A program made the translations under genes and the position numbers. Of a DNA stretch of 64,000 bases, positions 1-10,844 are shown one piece after another. Position 1 is the stretch's first letter. Each line of letters opens with the position of its first letter. Location: the NCBI GenBank assembly GCA_025929585.1, contig JAICPY010000004.1, positions 31,830 to 95,829 of the forward strand, in the 5' to 3' direction. Source of the DNA: Steroidobacter sp. GTDB taxonomy: Bacteria > Pseudomonadota > Gammaproteobacteria > Steroidobacterales > Steroidobacteraceae. The notes below the pieces were generated by a model that saw nothing but the letters and a program-made list of their open reading frames with translations, ran no database searches and was not told the DNA's origin.

Positions 1-945
1 CGTTCGATTGGTTCCTTGGTAAAGCCCGTCATTTATCTGGCTGCCGTGGAATCAGGCCGATTTCACGCAGCATCTATCATTGAAGACGGGCCGGTAGAAG
101 TGAAACTCTCGAACAATCGCACTTGGCGGCCACAGAACATCTCCGAGCAATACTACGGACCGGTGCCCTTGGTACGTGCACTCGCGCAGTCACTCAACCT
201 TGCAACCGTGCGGCTGGGCATGGAGGTCGGTCTGCCTGAAGTTACGCGTGAATTTCAGGAGCTCGGATTGCCGGAAGCGCCACCACAACTTCCTTCGGTA
301 TTGCTCGGGGCTGTGGATGTTTCGCCTTTCGAAGTCGCACAGCTCTATAACTCTCTGGCCAATGGCGGATTCAATGCACCGCTTCGCGCGGTCCGCGCGG
401 TCGTGGACGAGCAAGGCAAACCGCTGAAAGCGTTCGGCTTGGAGGTGACACCCGTTGCCGATCCCGCAGCTGTCTATCAACTCAACCGCATGCTCGTCCA
501 TGTCATGGATCACGGGACCGGCCGCGGTGCGCGGGCGTACTTGCCTGCAGATTTGGTCGTTGCAGGCAAATCAGGAACCTCTTCCGACTATCGCGATAGT
601 TGGTTTGCAGGTTTTTCAGGCAGCCACCTCGCGGTTGTCTGGATCGGGCACGACGACAACTCGCCCACCGGGCTCACTGGTTCTTCCGGATCGCTCGCCG
701 TCTGGGCGCGAGTGATGAAGGCATTGGGAACGACATCTTGGAACGCTCCAGCCCCTGAGACACTCGAAGAGACATGGATCGAGTTTCTGAGCGGCTTAGA
801 AGCCAAGCCAGGGTGCGGTGAAGATATCATTGCTGTGCCTCTGCCCAAGGGCACGGAACTTCCGTTCGCGCCCGGATGCGAAGTCGGCGTGTTCGATAAT
901 ATCGGCGAACGCGCGCGTGAATGGTGGCGGGGAATCACGCGGTGA
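1..945 (+). CDS. mrcB: Penicillin-binding protein 1B, C-terminal part (truncated by window start)
   Basis: Open frame from base 1 (RSIGSLVKPVIYLAAVESG...GKSGTSSDYRDSWFAGFSG); KTGT-like KSGTSS transpeptidase motif. Confidence 0.85.
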   Translation, partial: RSIGSLVKPVIYLAAVESGRFHAASIIEDGPVEVKLSNNRTWRPQNISEQYYGPVPLVRALAQSLNLATVRLGMEVGLPEVTREFQELGLPEAPPQLPSVLLGAVDVSPFEVAQLYNSLANGGFNAPLRAVRAVVDEQGKPLKAFGLEVTPVADPAAVYQLNRMLVHVMDHGTGRGARAYLPADLVVAGKSGTSSDYRDSWFAGFSGSHLAVVWIGHDDNSPTGLTGSSGSLAVWARVMKALGTTSWNAPAPETLEETWIEFLSGLEAKPGCGEDIIAVPLPKGTELPFAPGCEVGVFDNIGERAREWWRGITR

Positions 946-996
946 CGCTCGAGCGCTCGCGTACCTTTTGATTCTTACAGCTAGTCGAGATGCAGC

Positions 997-1521
997 ATGA
1001 GACGACTGATTGGTGTTGGCTTCGCGTTGTTCGCTGCTGCATGCACTGTGCCTCAACCGTACGAGCGGCCCGAACCGACATCTCCGGTTCCCTCGGAGCA
1101 GGAGCCAACGGTGGAAACGCAGCCCGGTTCACCTCCTTCGACTGTTGAACCACCTCAACCGCTCCCGGCGCCAGCGAGCCGTGAACCGGTGCTGAGCCCA
1201 GCGAGCCGCGCCCTTGTAACTCAGGCGCAGAAGCAGATGGTTGCCAAGGATTACTCGGTCGCAGCGGGTTCGATCGAACGCGCACTTCGCATCGAGCCCG
1301 GCAATCCACTGCTGTGGATTGAGCTTGCGAAGGTTCGGCAGGCGGAGGGCAACTACGTTCAAGCCGAGAACATGGCCCGCAAAGCAGTTTCGATGGCCGT
1401 TCAGGCGCCGAAAGCCCAAGCCCGAGCGTGGGAACTCATCGCTCAAAGCTATCGTGCACGGGGCAAGAATCTGGAAGCGCGCGAAGCCGACGCGAAGGCG
1501 GAATCTCTCGTACGCCGCTAG
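997..1521 (+). CDS. TPR-containing lipoprotein
   Basis: Lipobox-like FAAAC, Pro-rich linker, TPR-like repeats (AGSIERALRIEPGNPLLWIELAKVRQAEGNYVQAENMARKAV). Confidence 0.75.
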   Translation: MRRLIGVGFALFAAACTVPQPYERPEPTSPVPSEQEPTVETQPGSPPSTVEPPQPLPAPASREPVLSPASRALVTQAQKQMVAKDYSVAAGSIERALRIEPGNPLLWIELAKVRQAEGNYVQAENMARKAVSMAVQAPKAQARAWELIAQSYRARGKNLEAREADAKAESLVRR

Positions 1522-1714
1522 ACACATCGTCGAGGGCCACTCGTGTAACACAAAATCCCACTTTGGCCTTCGAATACGCGATTTCAGGAGCGTTTGGCCT
1601 CTTATATCTGGCTACTGAGATCTTGGGCGTTGCTGGCCTCCGCGAGTGGCGCTCCGAGGCAGATAAGTGCTGGGAAGTTCCGGTTTGACGTGCACTATGG
1701 ATCGAAGTGGGAAA

Positions 1715-2170
1715 ATGATTGCTCTTTTACAGCGCGTATCCGAGGCTTGTGTAGAGGTGGAAGGCCGGATCACCGGCCAGATCGCGACTGGGCTGCTGGT
1801 CTTCATTGCCGTTGAAAGGGGCGATTCGGAGGCGCATGCGGATCGGTTGCTAGAACGATTGCTCGGCTATCGGGTCTTTCAAGATGAGCTGGGCAAGATG
1901 AATCGAAGCCTTGCGGATGTGGGAGGCGGGCTGTTGCTCGTTTCCCAATTCACGCTGGCTGCGGATACGACGCGTGGCAACCGGCCGGGATTCAGTCCCG
2001 CGGCCAGTCCTGACGAAGGGCGACGGTTATTCGACTACTTTGCCCAAACGGCAAAGGTGCGCCACGGCATCGTGCAGACCGGCGAGTTCGGCGCGCATAT
2101 GCGCGTAACACTGACGAATGATGGGCCGGTGACGTTCTGGTTACAGGTAAACGGTTCGACGACAGGTTAG
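1715..2170 (+). CDS. dtd: D-aminoacyl-tRNA deacylase
   Basis: [23 protein letters not shown]...[17 protein letters not shown]...; internal ATG chosen over the longer ORF start. Confidence 0.9.
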   Translation: MIALLQRVSEACVEVEGRITGQIATGLLVFIAVERGDSEAHADRLLERLLGYRVFQDELGKMNRSLADVGGGLLLVSQFTLAADTTRGNRPGFSPAASPDEGRRLFDYFAQTAKVRHGIVQTGEFGAHMRVTLTNDGPVTFWLQVNGSTTG

Positions 2171-2260
2171 CTCTCTCAGAGGCTTCAGGCCTGGCCCTTG
2201 TCACGAATCAACGCCATCTTTTGGCGTATCATCGGCCGCCTATCGAGCGGGAGAATCTGA

Positions 2261-2494
2261 ATGGGTATTGGCTTTAAAGAACTGCTGATCATCCTCGCGA
2301 TCGCGCTGCTCATCTTTGGAGCGAAGCGGTTGCGCACGATTGGTTCGGATTTGGGTGGGGCCGTGAAAGGCTTCAAGAAGGCCATGGGCGAAGGCGAAGA
2401 AGACGAGAACAAGCAGCTCACCGGCGAGAAGGACGCGGATTTCGATTCCACATCGGCATCGAACAAGGCCGAGAATAAATCCTCGAGCGTCTAA
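2261..2494 (+). CDS. tatA: Sec-independent translocase TatA
   Basis: [42 protein letters not shown]. Confidence 0.92.
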   Translation: MGIGFKELLIILAIALLIFGAKRLRTIGSDLGGAVKGFKKAMGEGEEDENKQLTGEKDADFDSTSASNKAENKSSSV

Positions 2495-2514
2495 CTTAAC
2501 TGCACCCATCCGTC

Positions 2515-2883
2515 ATGTTCGAGGTCGGGTTCACCGAGATCATTCTGATCCTGGGGCTAGCGTTGCTCGTGCTTGGCCCGGAGAAGTTGCCGGGACTTGC
2601 GCAGAAAGTCGGGCGCTGGACCGGCCGAGCGCGCGCGATGGCCCGGCAGCTGCGCACGCAACTCGAACACGAAGTGACGCTCGAGGAACTCGCACGGTCA
2701 AAGCCGATGCAAGCGAGCACGCCTGAGCCGACACCAACGACGCCGCCGGCAGATCCAAGCTCCAGTCCGAGTGACACAGTCTCGTCGACGGCATCGCCGG
2801 TCGATGATGTAATCGATGTCGGCGCCGCGAATGAATCCGGTCACGCATCGCACGAACCGGTAACGACGAAAGCGGCGCAATGA
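2515..2883 (+). CDS. tatB: Sec-independent translocase TatB
   Basis: MFEVGFTEIILILGLALLVLGPEKLPGLAQKVGRW. Confidence 0.92.
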   Translation: MFEVGFTEIILILGLALLVLGPEKLPGLAQKVGRWTGRARAMARQLRTQLEHEVTLEELARSKPMQASTPEPTPTTPPADPSSSPSDTVSSTASPVDDVIDVGAANESGHASHEPVTTKAAQ

Positions 2884-3644
2884 GCAGCGATGGGCGCGAA
2901 CAACTCGCTGAAGGCTCGCTGATCTCCCATCTGGTCGAGTTGCGAGAGCGCCTGCTGCGCGCGGTCATCGCAGTCATCATCTTGTTCGTGCCCTGCGTAC
3001 TCGTCCAAGACCAGCTCTTCACGCTGGTGGCCACACCGCTGATCGAGAGGATGCCGCAAGGCACCTCGATGATCGCGACGAGCCCTGTCGCACCGGTCAT
3101 GGTGCCGTTGAAGCTTGCGTTCATGGCTGCGGTATTCCTAGCGATGCCCTATGTGCTGTATCAAGCATGGGCTTTTGTCGCACCAGGCCTTTACAAGAAC
3201 GAGAAGCGCTTTGCGATTCCGCTGGTGGTCTCCAGCATCGTGCTGTTTTACGCCGGCATCGCGTTTGCCTATTTCATTGTCTTCCCGTTGATGTTCGCGT
3301 TCCTGACGACCACTGCACCGCAAGGCGTGCAGATGATGACGGACATGGCGAATTATTTGGATTTCATATTGCTGCTGTTCTTCGCCTTTGGGGTCGCCTT
3401 CGAAATTCCGGTTGCGACAGTATTGCTCGCGTCGACCGGCATGGTGCGGATCGAAACGATGACCAAGAATCGCGGTTACGTGATTCTTGGCATTTTTGTG
3501 ATCGCGGCATTCCTTACGCCACCTGATGCGATTTCTCAGTCCTTCATGGCGATACCGATGTATTTGCTCTACGAAATCGGGATCGTCCTTTCACGCCTGC
3601 TGCTCAAGGAACGAGCAAAGCAGCAGGGAGCGGATGTGGCATAG
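2880..3644 (+). CDS. tatC: Sec-independent translocase TatC
   Basis: SHLVELRERLLRAV...; multiple TM; overlaps tatB by 4 nt. Confidence 0.95.
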   Translation: MSSDGREQLAEGSLISHLVELRERLLRAVIAVIILFVPCVLVQDQLFTLVATPLIERMPQGTSMIATSPVAPVMVPLKLAFMAAVFLAMPYVLYQAWAFVAPGLYKNEKRFAIPLVVSSIVLFYAGIAFAYFIVFPLMFAFLTTTAPQGVQMMTDMANYLDFILLLFFAFGVAFEIPVATVLLASTGMVRIETMTKNRGYVILGIFVIAAFLTPPDAISQSFMAIPMYLLYEIGIVLSRLLLKERAKQQGADVA

Positions 3645-3819
3645 AGAGTTATCGAACGACCTACGTTCTCGCTCTTTCATTTCGGCACCGTCTGGCTGGA
3701 CTGTATACATTCCTCTTCTTGCCGAGCCGCGCAGATATCGGTGAGACTCGCCCTCGCGACATCTTGAGTCGTACAACAATATTCAACCGCGCGAGCACCA
3801 CGCTGCGCGCGACTACGGG

Positions 3820-5316
3820 GTGGAGCAGACTCTTCTTATGAACGAAATCGCCGCGCGAGATTCGATGCAGGGTCCGCAACTCTTCGGCCATCCTCGCGGT
3901 TTGCTGACGTTGTTCCTCACCGAGATGTGGGAGCGCGCAACGTACTACGGCATGCGCGCGATCTTGATCTTGTTCATGACCGCTCTGATCGCGCAGGGTG
4001 GCCTGGGGTTGGACGACAAGACCGCAAGCTCTATCTATGGCCTGTACATCTCGGCGACTTATCTGTCCTCGCTGTGGGGCGGCTGGGTCGCAGATCGCTT
4101 GATCGGACAACAGCGCGCGATCATCTACGGTGGTGTATTGATCACGATCGGCAACGCGCTACTGGTCGTAAGCAACACCGGATTCTTTTTTGTCGGTCTC
4201 GCCATCATCGTGTTCGGAACCGGACTGCTCAAGCCGAACATCAGTGCGATCGTCGCGCAGCTTTATCCAGAAGGTGGCTCGCGGCGCGATGCAGGATTCT
4301 CCATTTTTTACATGGGCATCAACGTCGGTGCTTTTCTAGGCCAACTTCTAGTGCCGATCATCGCCGCAGCCGCGGGATGGAAAATCGGCTTCGTGGTGCC
4401 GGCGCTCGGAATGGCATTTGGCGTCTCGCAGTTCATTCTTGGCCGCAAGCATCTTCACAACGCGGGCGCTCAACCACCCGGACAGCCTGCAGGATGGTGG
4501 CCGGTATATGGGCTCGTGATCGTCGCGCTCATCATCGTCGTCCTTGGGTTTACAGGGACGGTCACGTTCAATCCCACCGCAATCGCAGTGACGGCCAATT
4601 GGGCCATGATCGCACTTGCGGCGGCGTATTTTGCTTACCTGCTTTTGTTCGCAGGGCTCGATCGTATCGAGAAGGGCCGAACGCTCGCGATGATTGCTTT
4701 GTTCATCGCTTGCGCGATGTTTTGGGCTGGCTTCGAGCAAGCGGGCGCATCTTTCACACTGTTCGCGGAGCGCTATACGGACCGCAACATTTTTGGCTGG
4801 GAAATTCCTGGTGGCGCAGTGCAAGGCGCGAACTCACTGTTCATCATCATTTTCGCTCCCATCTTCGCCTCGATATGGGTCGCGTTGGGCAGACGCAACC
4901 TCGACCCTTCGGCACCGGCGAAATTTGCGCTGGGTTTGATTCTGATGGGCATGGGCTTTCTGGTGATGTTCTTCGCTGCGGGCTTGGTCGTGAGCGGCGA
5001 GAAAGTACTGCCAACCTGGCTTTTGATCACCTATCTCTTTCACACGTTCGGTGAGCTGTGCCTAAGTCCAGTCGGATTGAGCTCGATGACGAAACTCGCG
5101 CCACCGCGCTTCGTGGGCCAAGTGATGGGAGTTTGGTTTCTCGCCACCGCGATCGGCAACAACTTGGCTGGACAGTTTGCAGGCGAGATCGATCCCAACA
5201 ATCTGCCGGCGATGCCTGGCGCGTATCTGTACCTATTCTGGTGGGGCACGATTGCAGGCCTGGTTCTACTCGCGCTTACGCCTTTCATCAAACGTCTAAT
5301 GGGCGGCGTGAAGTGA
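3820..5316 (+). CDS. POT/PTR-family peptide MFS transporter (GTG start; ATG at 3838 also possible)
   Basis: LTEMWERATYYGMRAILILFM, GTGLLKPNISAIV, FSIFYMGINVGAFLGQL: POT signatures. Confidence 0.88.
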   Translation: MEQTLLMNEIAARDSMQGPQLFGHPRGLLTLFLTEMWERATYYGMRAILILFMTALIAQGGLGLDDKTASSIYGLYISATYLSSLWGGWVADRLIGQQRAIIYGGVLITIGNALLVVSNTGFFFVGLAIIVFGTGLLKPNISAIVAQLYPEGGSRRDAGFSIFYMGINVGAFLGQLLVPIIAAAAGWKIGFVVPALGMAFGVSQFILGRKHLHNAGAQPPGQPAGWWPVYGLVIVALIIVVLGFTGTVTFNPTAIAVTANWAMIALAAAYFAYLLLFAGLDRIEKGRTLAMIALFIACAMFWAGFEQAGASFTLFAERYTDRNIFGWEIPGGAVQGANSLFIIIFAPIFASIWVALGRRNLDPSAPAKFALGLILMGMGFLVMFFAAGLVVSGEKVLPTWLLITYLFHTFGELCLSPVGLSSMTKLAPPRFVGQVMGVWFLATAIGNNLAGQFAGEIDPNNLPAMPGAYLYLFWWGTIAGLVLLALTPFIKRLMGGVK

Positions 5317-5339
5317 TCTACTCCATAGGAGATTGGCGC

Positions 5340-7184
5340 ATGAATTCGGATCGAGATCGGTTGATGCAGAGAATCTGCATGGCTTGCCGAACTGCTCTAG
5401 GCACGGCAATCGTCCTCGCCATTGCGGGATGTAGCCGAACCGAACAACCTGAACAAGCACGTGAAGATGCGCCTGCGTTCGTCGAGCGTATCAACCGCGA
5501 GATGGCGGAGCGCGGTCACGAGCTGGGCGCCGCAGCCTTCACGTATGCCACGTATATCAACCCGGATACGGAATTCTTGAATTCCAAAGCGAACGAGCGT
5601 TATCTCGAATATTTCTCGAATGCGGTAGAGCAGGCGAAGGCGTTTGAAGGTCAATCGTTGGATTCGACCAGTGCGCGAGCCATCAAGCTTCTCAAACTAG
5701 GTGTATCTGCACCTGCGCCAAAGGATCCGCAGAAGCGCGCGCAACTCTCAGCGCTCGCCTCGAAGATGGAAGGAATGTACGGCGCCGCGAAGTACTGCCC
5801 GCAAGGTCCTGAATCCTGCAAAGACCAAATCGAGCTCACGCAAACCATGGCCGAGAGTCGTGATTACGAGGCGCTCAAAGAGGCGTGGTCGGGCTGGCAT
5901 TCCACGGCGCGTCCAATGCGCGAGGAATACGCGAACTTCGTCGAGCTCGCCAATGAAGGCGCACGCGAACTGGGCTTCAGCGACTTGGGTGCGATGTGGC
6001 GCTCGAACTACGATATGCAGCCGGATGAGTTCACGCAGGAAGCCTCGCGCTTATGGGGCCAAGTGAAGCCGCTCTATGGGGCTTTGCATTGCTACGTGCG
6101 TGACAGACTGCAAGACACGTACGGTGAGGACAAAGTGCCGAGCGACAAACCTATCCCTGCGCACCTGCTCGGCAACATGTGGGCGCAGCAGTGGGCGGAG
6201 ATCTATCCGCTGGTCGAACCTTATCCTGGTGTCTCGGATCTCGATATCACCGCGGCGTTGAAGAAGCAAAAGTACGATGCGGTGCGCATCACTCGAGCAG
6301 CCGAAAGCTTCTATGTCTCTTTAGGCTTTCCGAAGCTCCCGCAGTCCTTCTGGGAGCGTTCGATGCTGACGAAGCCTGCCGATCGCGAGGTGCAATGCCA
6401 TGCGAGCGCCTGGCATATGGATGCGAACGAGGACGTTCGCATCAAGCAATGCATCGAGGCTACGCAGGAAGAACTGATGACGGTCTATCACGAGCTCGGA
6501 CACGTGTATTACTACCTCGCGTACAAGGACCAGCCGTATCTGTTCCAAAGCGGAGCGCACGATGGCTTTCATGAGGCGATTGGCGATACGGTCAATCTTT
6601 CGATGACGCCCGCGTACTTGCATGAGATCGGCTTGATTGGGCCCGTGAAGCGCAATGACCAATCGACGATCAATCAACAGATGAAGATCGCCCTGGATAA
6701 GATCGCGTTCTTGCCTTTCGGGAAGCTGATCGATGAGTGGCGTTGGAAAGTATTCTCAGGCGAGGTGAAGCCGGAGAACTACAACGCTGCTTGGTGGGAA
6801 CTGCGCGAGCAGTACCAAGGCGTATCCGCACCGGTGCCGCGAAGCGAGGAAGATTTCGATCCAGGTGCGAAGTACCACATTCCGGGCAACACGCCCTACA
6901 CCCGCTATTTCCTGTCCTTCATCTTGCAGTTTCAGTTTCACAAAGCGCTGTGCGAAGCAGCCGGTCACCAAGGACCGCTGCACGAGTGTTCCGTGTACGG
7001 CAACGAAGAAGCGGGTCGTCGCTTCCGTGAGATGCTTGCGATGGGACAAAGCCAACCCTGGCAACAAACACTCGAGAAGCTCACTGGCACGCGCGAGATG
7101 GATGCCTCCGCGATCACCGAATATTTCGCGCCGCTGTTGAGCTGGTTAGAGGAGCAAAACAAAGGCAAGCAATGCGGGTGGTGA
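5340..7184 (+). CDS. M2-family peptidyl-dipeptidase (ACE-like metallopeptidase)
   Basis: HELGH zinc motif in VYHELGHVYYYLAYKDQPYLFQSGAHDGFHEAIGD; lipoprotein-like N-terminus (AIAGC). Confidence 0.87.
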   Translation: MNSDRDRLMQRICMACRTALGTAIVLAIAGCSRTEQPEQAREDAPAFVERINREMAERGHELGAAAFTYATYINPDTEFLNSKANERYLEYFSNAVEQAKAFEGQSLDSTSARAIKLLKLGVSAPAPKDPQKRAQLSALASKMEGMYGAAKYCPQGPESCKDQIELTQTMAESRDYEALKEAWSGWHSTARPMREEYANFVELANEGARELGFSDLGAMWRSNYDMQPDEFTQEASRLWGQVKPLYGALHCYVRDRLQDTYGEDKVPSDKPIPAHLLGNMWAQQWAEIYPLVEPYPGVSDLDITAALKKQKYDAVRITRAAESFYVSLGFPKLPQSFWERSMLTKPADREVQCHASAWHMDANEDVRIKQCIEATQEELMTVYHELGHVYYYLAYKDQPYLFQSGAHDGFHEAIGDTVNLSMTPAYLHEIGLIGPVKRNDQSTINQQMKIALDKIAFLPFGKLIDEWRWKVFSGEVKPENYNAAWWELREQYQGVSAPVPRSEEDFDPGAKYHIPGNTPYTRYFLSFILQFQFHKALCEAAGHQGPLHECSVYGNEEAGRRFREMLAMGQSQPWQQTLEKLTGTREMDASAITEYFAPLLSWLEEQNKGKQCGW

Positions 7185-7291
7185 GGAAGAGTTTGCAGTC
7201 TGCTGTGCCTGATCTGCAGCAAGAAAGAGCGTACTGACTCCACTCATCAGCCCACGTGCCGAGCGTCACGACGACTCAAGAGAACAAAACT

Positions 7292-9229
7292 ATGAACACG
7301 ACTCCTGGCCCTCAGCTCACGCCGCGCGCCATTGTCCTTTCGATCGTACTCGCAATGATCTTGGCGGCGGCGAACACCTATCTAGGATTGTTCGCCGGCC
7401 TCACGATCGCCACCGCGATCCCTGCAGCCGTCGTTTCCATGGCGGTTCTCAGAGTGCTCGGTGGCGGTCATATCCTCGAGAACAACATCGTTCAGACAGG
7501 AGCATCGGCAGGCTCTTCGATCGCTGCAGGAGTGATCTTCACGATTCCGGCTTTGGTGATCCTCGGTTACTGGGACGACTTCAAATACTCCTGGGTGCTC
7601 GCGATAGCGGGGCTCGGCGGTGTGCTCGGCGTATTCTTCTCCGTGCCCTTGCGTCGCTCGCTTATCGTCGATCAGCAGCTCGCATTTCCCGAAGGCAAGG
7701 CGGCGGCAGAGGTCTTGAAGACCGGTGAGAATCCTTCTCAGGGCATCAAGGTGCTTGCCGGCGCTGCCGGTCTCGGCGGCCTCATCAAGCTGTTTGGGGC
7801 AAGCGGCTTGCGTCTGGTCCCTGATGCAGCAGCACACGGTTCCTTCGCAGGCAACGCGATCGCGTATATCGGAACGAACCTTTCGCCAGCGCTGCTGGGT
7901 GTCGGCTACATCGTCGGATTGAACATCGGCATCGTTGTGGTCGCGGGCGGCATCATTTCTTGGAATATCGCGATTCCCATTTTCAGCGCTTACTTTCTCG
8001 ATACTGATCCCGCGCTGGCGGCGACTGTTGCTGGCTTGCGCGCTGAGGACGCCGCGGGCGCGATCTGGAGTGCGAAGATTCGCTATCTCGGGGTCGGTGC
8101 AATGTTGATCGGCGGTATCTGGACCTTAGTGGCGCTGCGCAACTCACTGATGTCGGGGATCCGCAGTGGCCTCGCGGCAACGCGCGCGGGTGCGGCGAAG
8201 ATCGTAGACCATACCGAGCAGGACATGCCGATGCGAGCGGTGCTGGTCGGATTGGTCGTCTTCACATTACCTCTCGGCGCGCTGTATCACGCGATCGTGC
8301 GTGACTTCACCGTTTCGATACCGATGACCATCATCATGATCGTCGCGGGTTTCTTGTTCAGCTCAGTATCCGCGTACATGGCCGGACTGGTTGGCTCGTC
8401 TAACAATCCCGTTTCCGGCATCACGATTGGAACGATCTTGTTTGCGTCGCTCGTGCTCACGTTCTTGATGGGCCGCGATGCTTCGCTCGGTCCTGTCGCG
8501 GCCATCATGATTGGTGCCGTCGTTTGTTGTGCAGCGGCCATCGCCGGCGACAACCTTCAGGATCTGAAGTGCGGATACATGGTGGGCGCGACACCGTGGC
8601 GTCAACAAACGATGCTGGCGATCGGCGCGATTTCCTGCGCCTTGGTCATGGCTCCAGTACTCAACCTCTTGGCCAAAGCGTATGGCATAGGCGTGCCGAC
8701 TGAAGATCATCCCAATCCGTTGCTCGCTCCGCAGGCCACATTGATGGCTTCGGTCGCACGCGGATTGTTCGGCGGAGAACTACCGTGGAATTTGATTTGG
8801 ATTGGCGCGGCGATCGGTGCCGTCATCATTGCGATCGATGAGGTGCAAAAGAAGCGCCAAGCAAACTTCCGCGTGCCCGTGCTGGCTGCAGCGGTGGGAA
8901 TTTATCTCCCGCTGGATCTGACCGTGCCCATCTTCCTCGGCGGACTACTCGCACACATCGTGGAACGCACCGTGCACTCGCGCACCGGATCCACCGACGT
9001 GGAACGCATTCACCGCAGAGGCGTATTGTTCTCCGCGGGGCTCATCACCGGTGAGGCGTTGACGGGAATCATCATTGCGGCACCGATCGTGTACTCGGGA
9101 CGCGCTGACGTGCTTGCGTTACCGGCCAGCCTGCAGTTTGGAGAAGGCATTGGCCTGATTATTTTGGCGATTGTCGCTTATATGCTGTATCGAATCGCAG
9201 CCGCGAGCGCAAAGGAAATCACGCAGTAG
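7292..9229 (+). CDS. OPT-family oligopeptide transporter
   Basis: NTYLGLFAGLTIATAIPAAVVSMAVLR; VGSSNNPVSGITIGTIL; many TM segments. Confidence 0.88.
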   Translation: MNTTPGPQLTPRAIVLSIVLAMILAAANTYLGLFAGLTIATAIPAAVVSMAVLRVLGGGHILENNIVQTGASAGSSIAAGVIFTIPALVILGYWDDFKYSWVLAIAGLGGVLGVFFSVPLRRSLIVDQQLAFPEGKAAAEVLKTGENPSQGIKVLAGAAGLGGLIKLFGASGLRLVPDAAAHGSFAGNAIAYIGTNLSPALLGVGYIVGLNIGIVVVAGGIISWNIAIPIFSAYFLDTDPALAATVAGLRAEDAAGAIWSAKIRYLGVGAMLIGGIWTLVALRNSLMSGIRSGLAATRAGAAKIVDHTEQDMPMRAVLVGLVVFTLPLGALYHAIVRDFTVSIPMTIIMIVAGFLFSSVSAYMAGLVGSSNNPVSGITIGTILFASLVLTFLMGRDASLGPVAAIMIGAVVCCAAAIAGDNLQDLKCGYMVGATPWRQQTMLAIGAISCALVMAPVLNLLAKAYGIGVPTEDHPNPLLAPQATLMASVARGLFGGELPWNLIWIGAAIGAVIIAIDEVQKKRQANFRVPVLAAAVGIYLPLDLTVPIFLGGLLAHIVERTVHSRTGSTDVERIHRRGVLFSAGLITGEALTGIIIAAPIVYSGRADVLALPASLQFGEGIGLIILAIVAYMLYRIAAASAKEITQ

Positions 9230-9233
9230 CTTT

Positions 9234-9605
9234 TCAGCGTTTGCTGGTCATCACTTCGAACTTGCCACTGTCGCTGATGAGTCCTGAGGCCGCCCAGGAA
9301 GTGACACTGACCACAATCGATGCGCCGAGCGCGGTCCAGAAGCTGCTGATCTGAAAACCGGTCAGCAACCATGCAACGAGGGCGACCATCGCGGCGTTGA
9401 TCACGAGCAAGAAAAGACCCAACGTTAGCAGCGTCAGTGGCAGCGTTAGGATGACCGCGATAGGCCTGATGACTGCGTTGACAATTCCCAGCAGCAATGC
9501 GGCGATCAGCAACGTCGTCGCGCTGTCGAACTGCATGCCGGCAAAGATCTGAGTGGCGATCCACAAACCTGCCGCCACAATTGCAACGCGTAAAATGAAG
9601 GCCAT
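9234..9605 (-). CDS. Small four-TM protein, phage holin family IV-like (PF04020-type)
   Basis: NAVIRPIAVILTLPLTLLTLGLFLLVINAAM. Confidence 0.75.
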   Translation of the reverse strand: MAFILRVAIVAAGLWIATQIFAGMQFDSATTLLIAALLLGIVNAVIRPIAVILTLPLTLLTLGLFLLVINAAMVALVAWLLTGFQISSFWTALGASIVVSVTSWAASGLISDSGKFEVMTSKR

Positions 9606-9716
9606 CGTGACTTCCTCGAATCCAGTGATGAGGCGCTGAGTGCGGATGACGAAATAGTCGTGGTCGAGATTCTATTCTCACGGTGTCACCGCGTCACCTG
9701 ACCGCATAGCCAACGC

Positions 9717-10751
9717 CTACTGGGCGTCCGCTCCGCGCCGCAGATCTAGGTCCTGCTGCATTCGCTGGCTGGCTAGAATCATCAATTCCTTTGGATATAA
9801 ATGATCTGCCGGAAAGTTCGCTATACCGACGCTGACGTTCGCTCGGATCAAGCGATTAGCAACGGATACAGTGCCCGCATAAACCATATTACGGATGCGC
9901 TGAGCAACTGCCGTGGCGGTTTCCGTGTTGCATTCGATGCACAGCACGACGAACTCATCCCCGCCAAGTCGGGCAGCGATGTCGGAAGCTCGGACTGAAC
10001 GGGTTATCGCGGCGGCCACGGCATTGATGATCAAGTTGCCGGCTTCGTGACCGAGCGTTTCGTTGATGTGCGTAAGATTGTCTACATCGACCATCACGAG
10101 CGAGTAGGTTCGTCCGAATCGCTCTGCCTTGCGATGCTCCTGCTGCAATACGTTCTCGAACGCACGAAAATTGAGGAGTCCAGTCAATGTGTCCGTCGAG
10201 GCAAGGTCGCGAATTCGGCGGTCCGCGTGCTGCATCTTCTCAACCAATGTTGCGAGTAGCAGTGCCACGACGGCGCCAGGTGTGAAGACACTAACTAGCA
10301 GGACGCCGAACTCCGTACTTCTCAGATCGATCTGCGCAGTGAGCGAACCGAGCAAGAAACCCAGTGCCGCAATCAAGCCAGCAAACGCCACCACTGCCCA
10401 CCACCGCGCGAATACGATCGCCGCACCAGCAAGCGGCAGGGTGTAGAGCGCAGTCAGCGAGCTATGTATCGAACCGCTAGATATCGCTAGCAAGGTGATC
10501 GCAGCCGTCATCAGCAGAAGATCCGCGCATTGCTGGAGCACGCGTCGAGCTCGGATTACGGGTAGGACGTGAGCGAGCACGACTACGCAAGCGAAGCCGG
10601 CAAGCGTTGCGACGGCAAGCAGCGGATTCGTTATGGAGCTGGGCACAAAAGCGAACTGTAGGACACCGATCGCAAGCACGAGGAGTTGCAGCGCGATCAG
10701 TGCGCGCATCGAAAACCTCCGTCGAGGATCGGCGACCTGCGATGACAGCAT
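9717..10751 (-). CDS. Membrane-anchored GGDEF diguanylate cyclase
   Basis: N-terminal TM region; DTLTGLLNFRAFE...RLGGDEFVVLC canonical GGDEF. Confidence 0.88.
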   Translation of the reverse strand: MLSSQVADPRRRFSMRALIALQLLVLAIGVLQFAFVPSSITNPLLAVATLAGFACVVVLAHVLPVIRARRVLQQCADLLLMTAAITLLAISSGSIHSSLTALYTLPLAGAAIVFARWWAVVAFAGLIAALGFLLGSLTAQIDLRSTEFGVLLVSVFTPGAVVALLLATLVEKMQHADRRIRDLASTDTLTGLLNFRAFENVLQQEHRKAERFGRTYSLVMVDVDNLTHINETLGHEAGNLIINAVAAAITRSVRASDIAARLGGDEFVVLCIECNTETATAVAQRIRNMVYAGTVSVANRLIRANVSVGIANFPADHLYPKELMILASQRMQQDLDLRRGADAQ

Positions 10752-10844
10752 GAGCTTGATGGCCGTTCAGCGAGAAACTGCGGGCCATTGCGTACGGCCC
10801 AAATGTCTAACCCTCGCTAGACGCATCCGGCGGAGATTTGCACT

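Noticed and set aside
3927-5054. 375-aa + strand ORF overlapping the POT transporter
   Set aside because: Out-of-frame shadow of a clear transporter gene; Arg/His-rich composition typical of spurious GC-rich frames.
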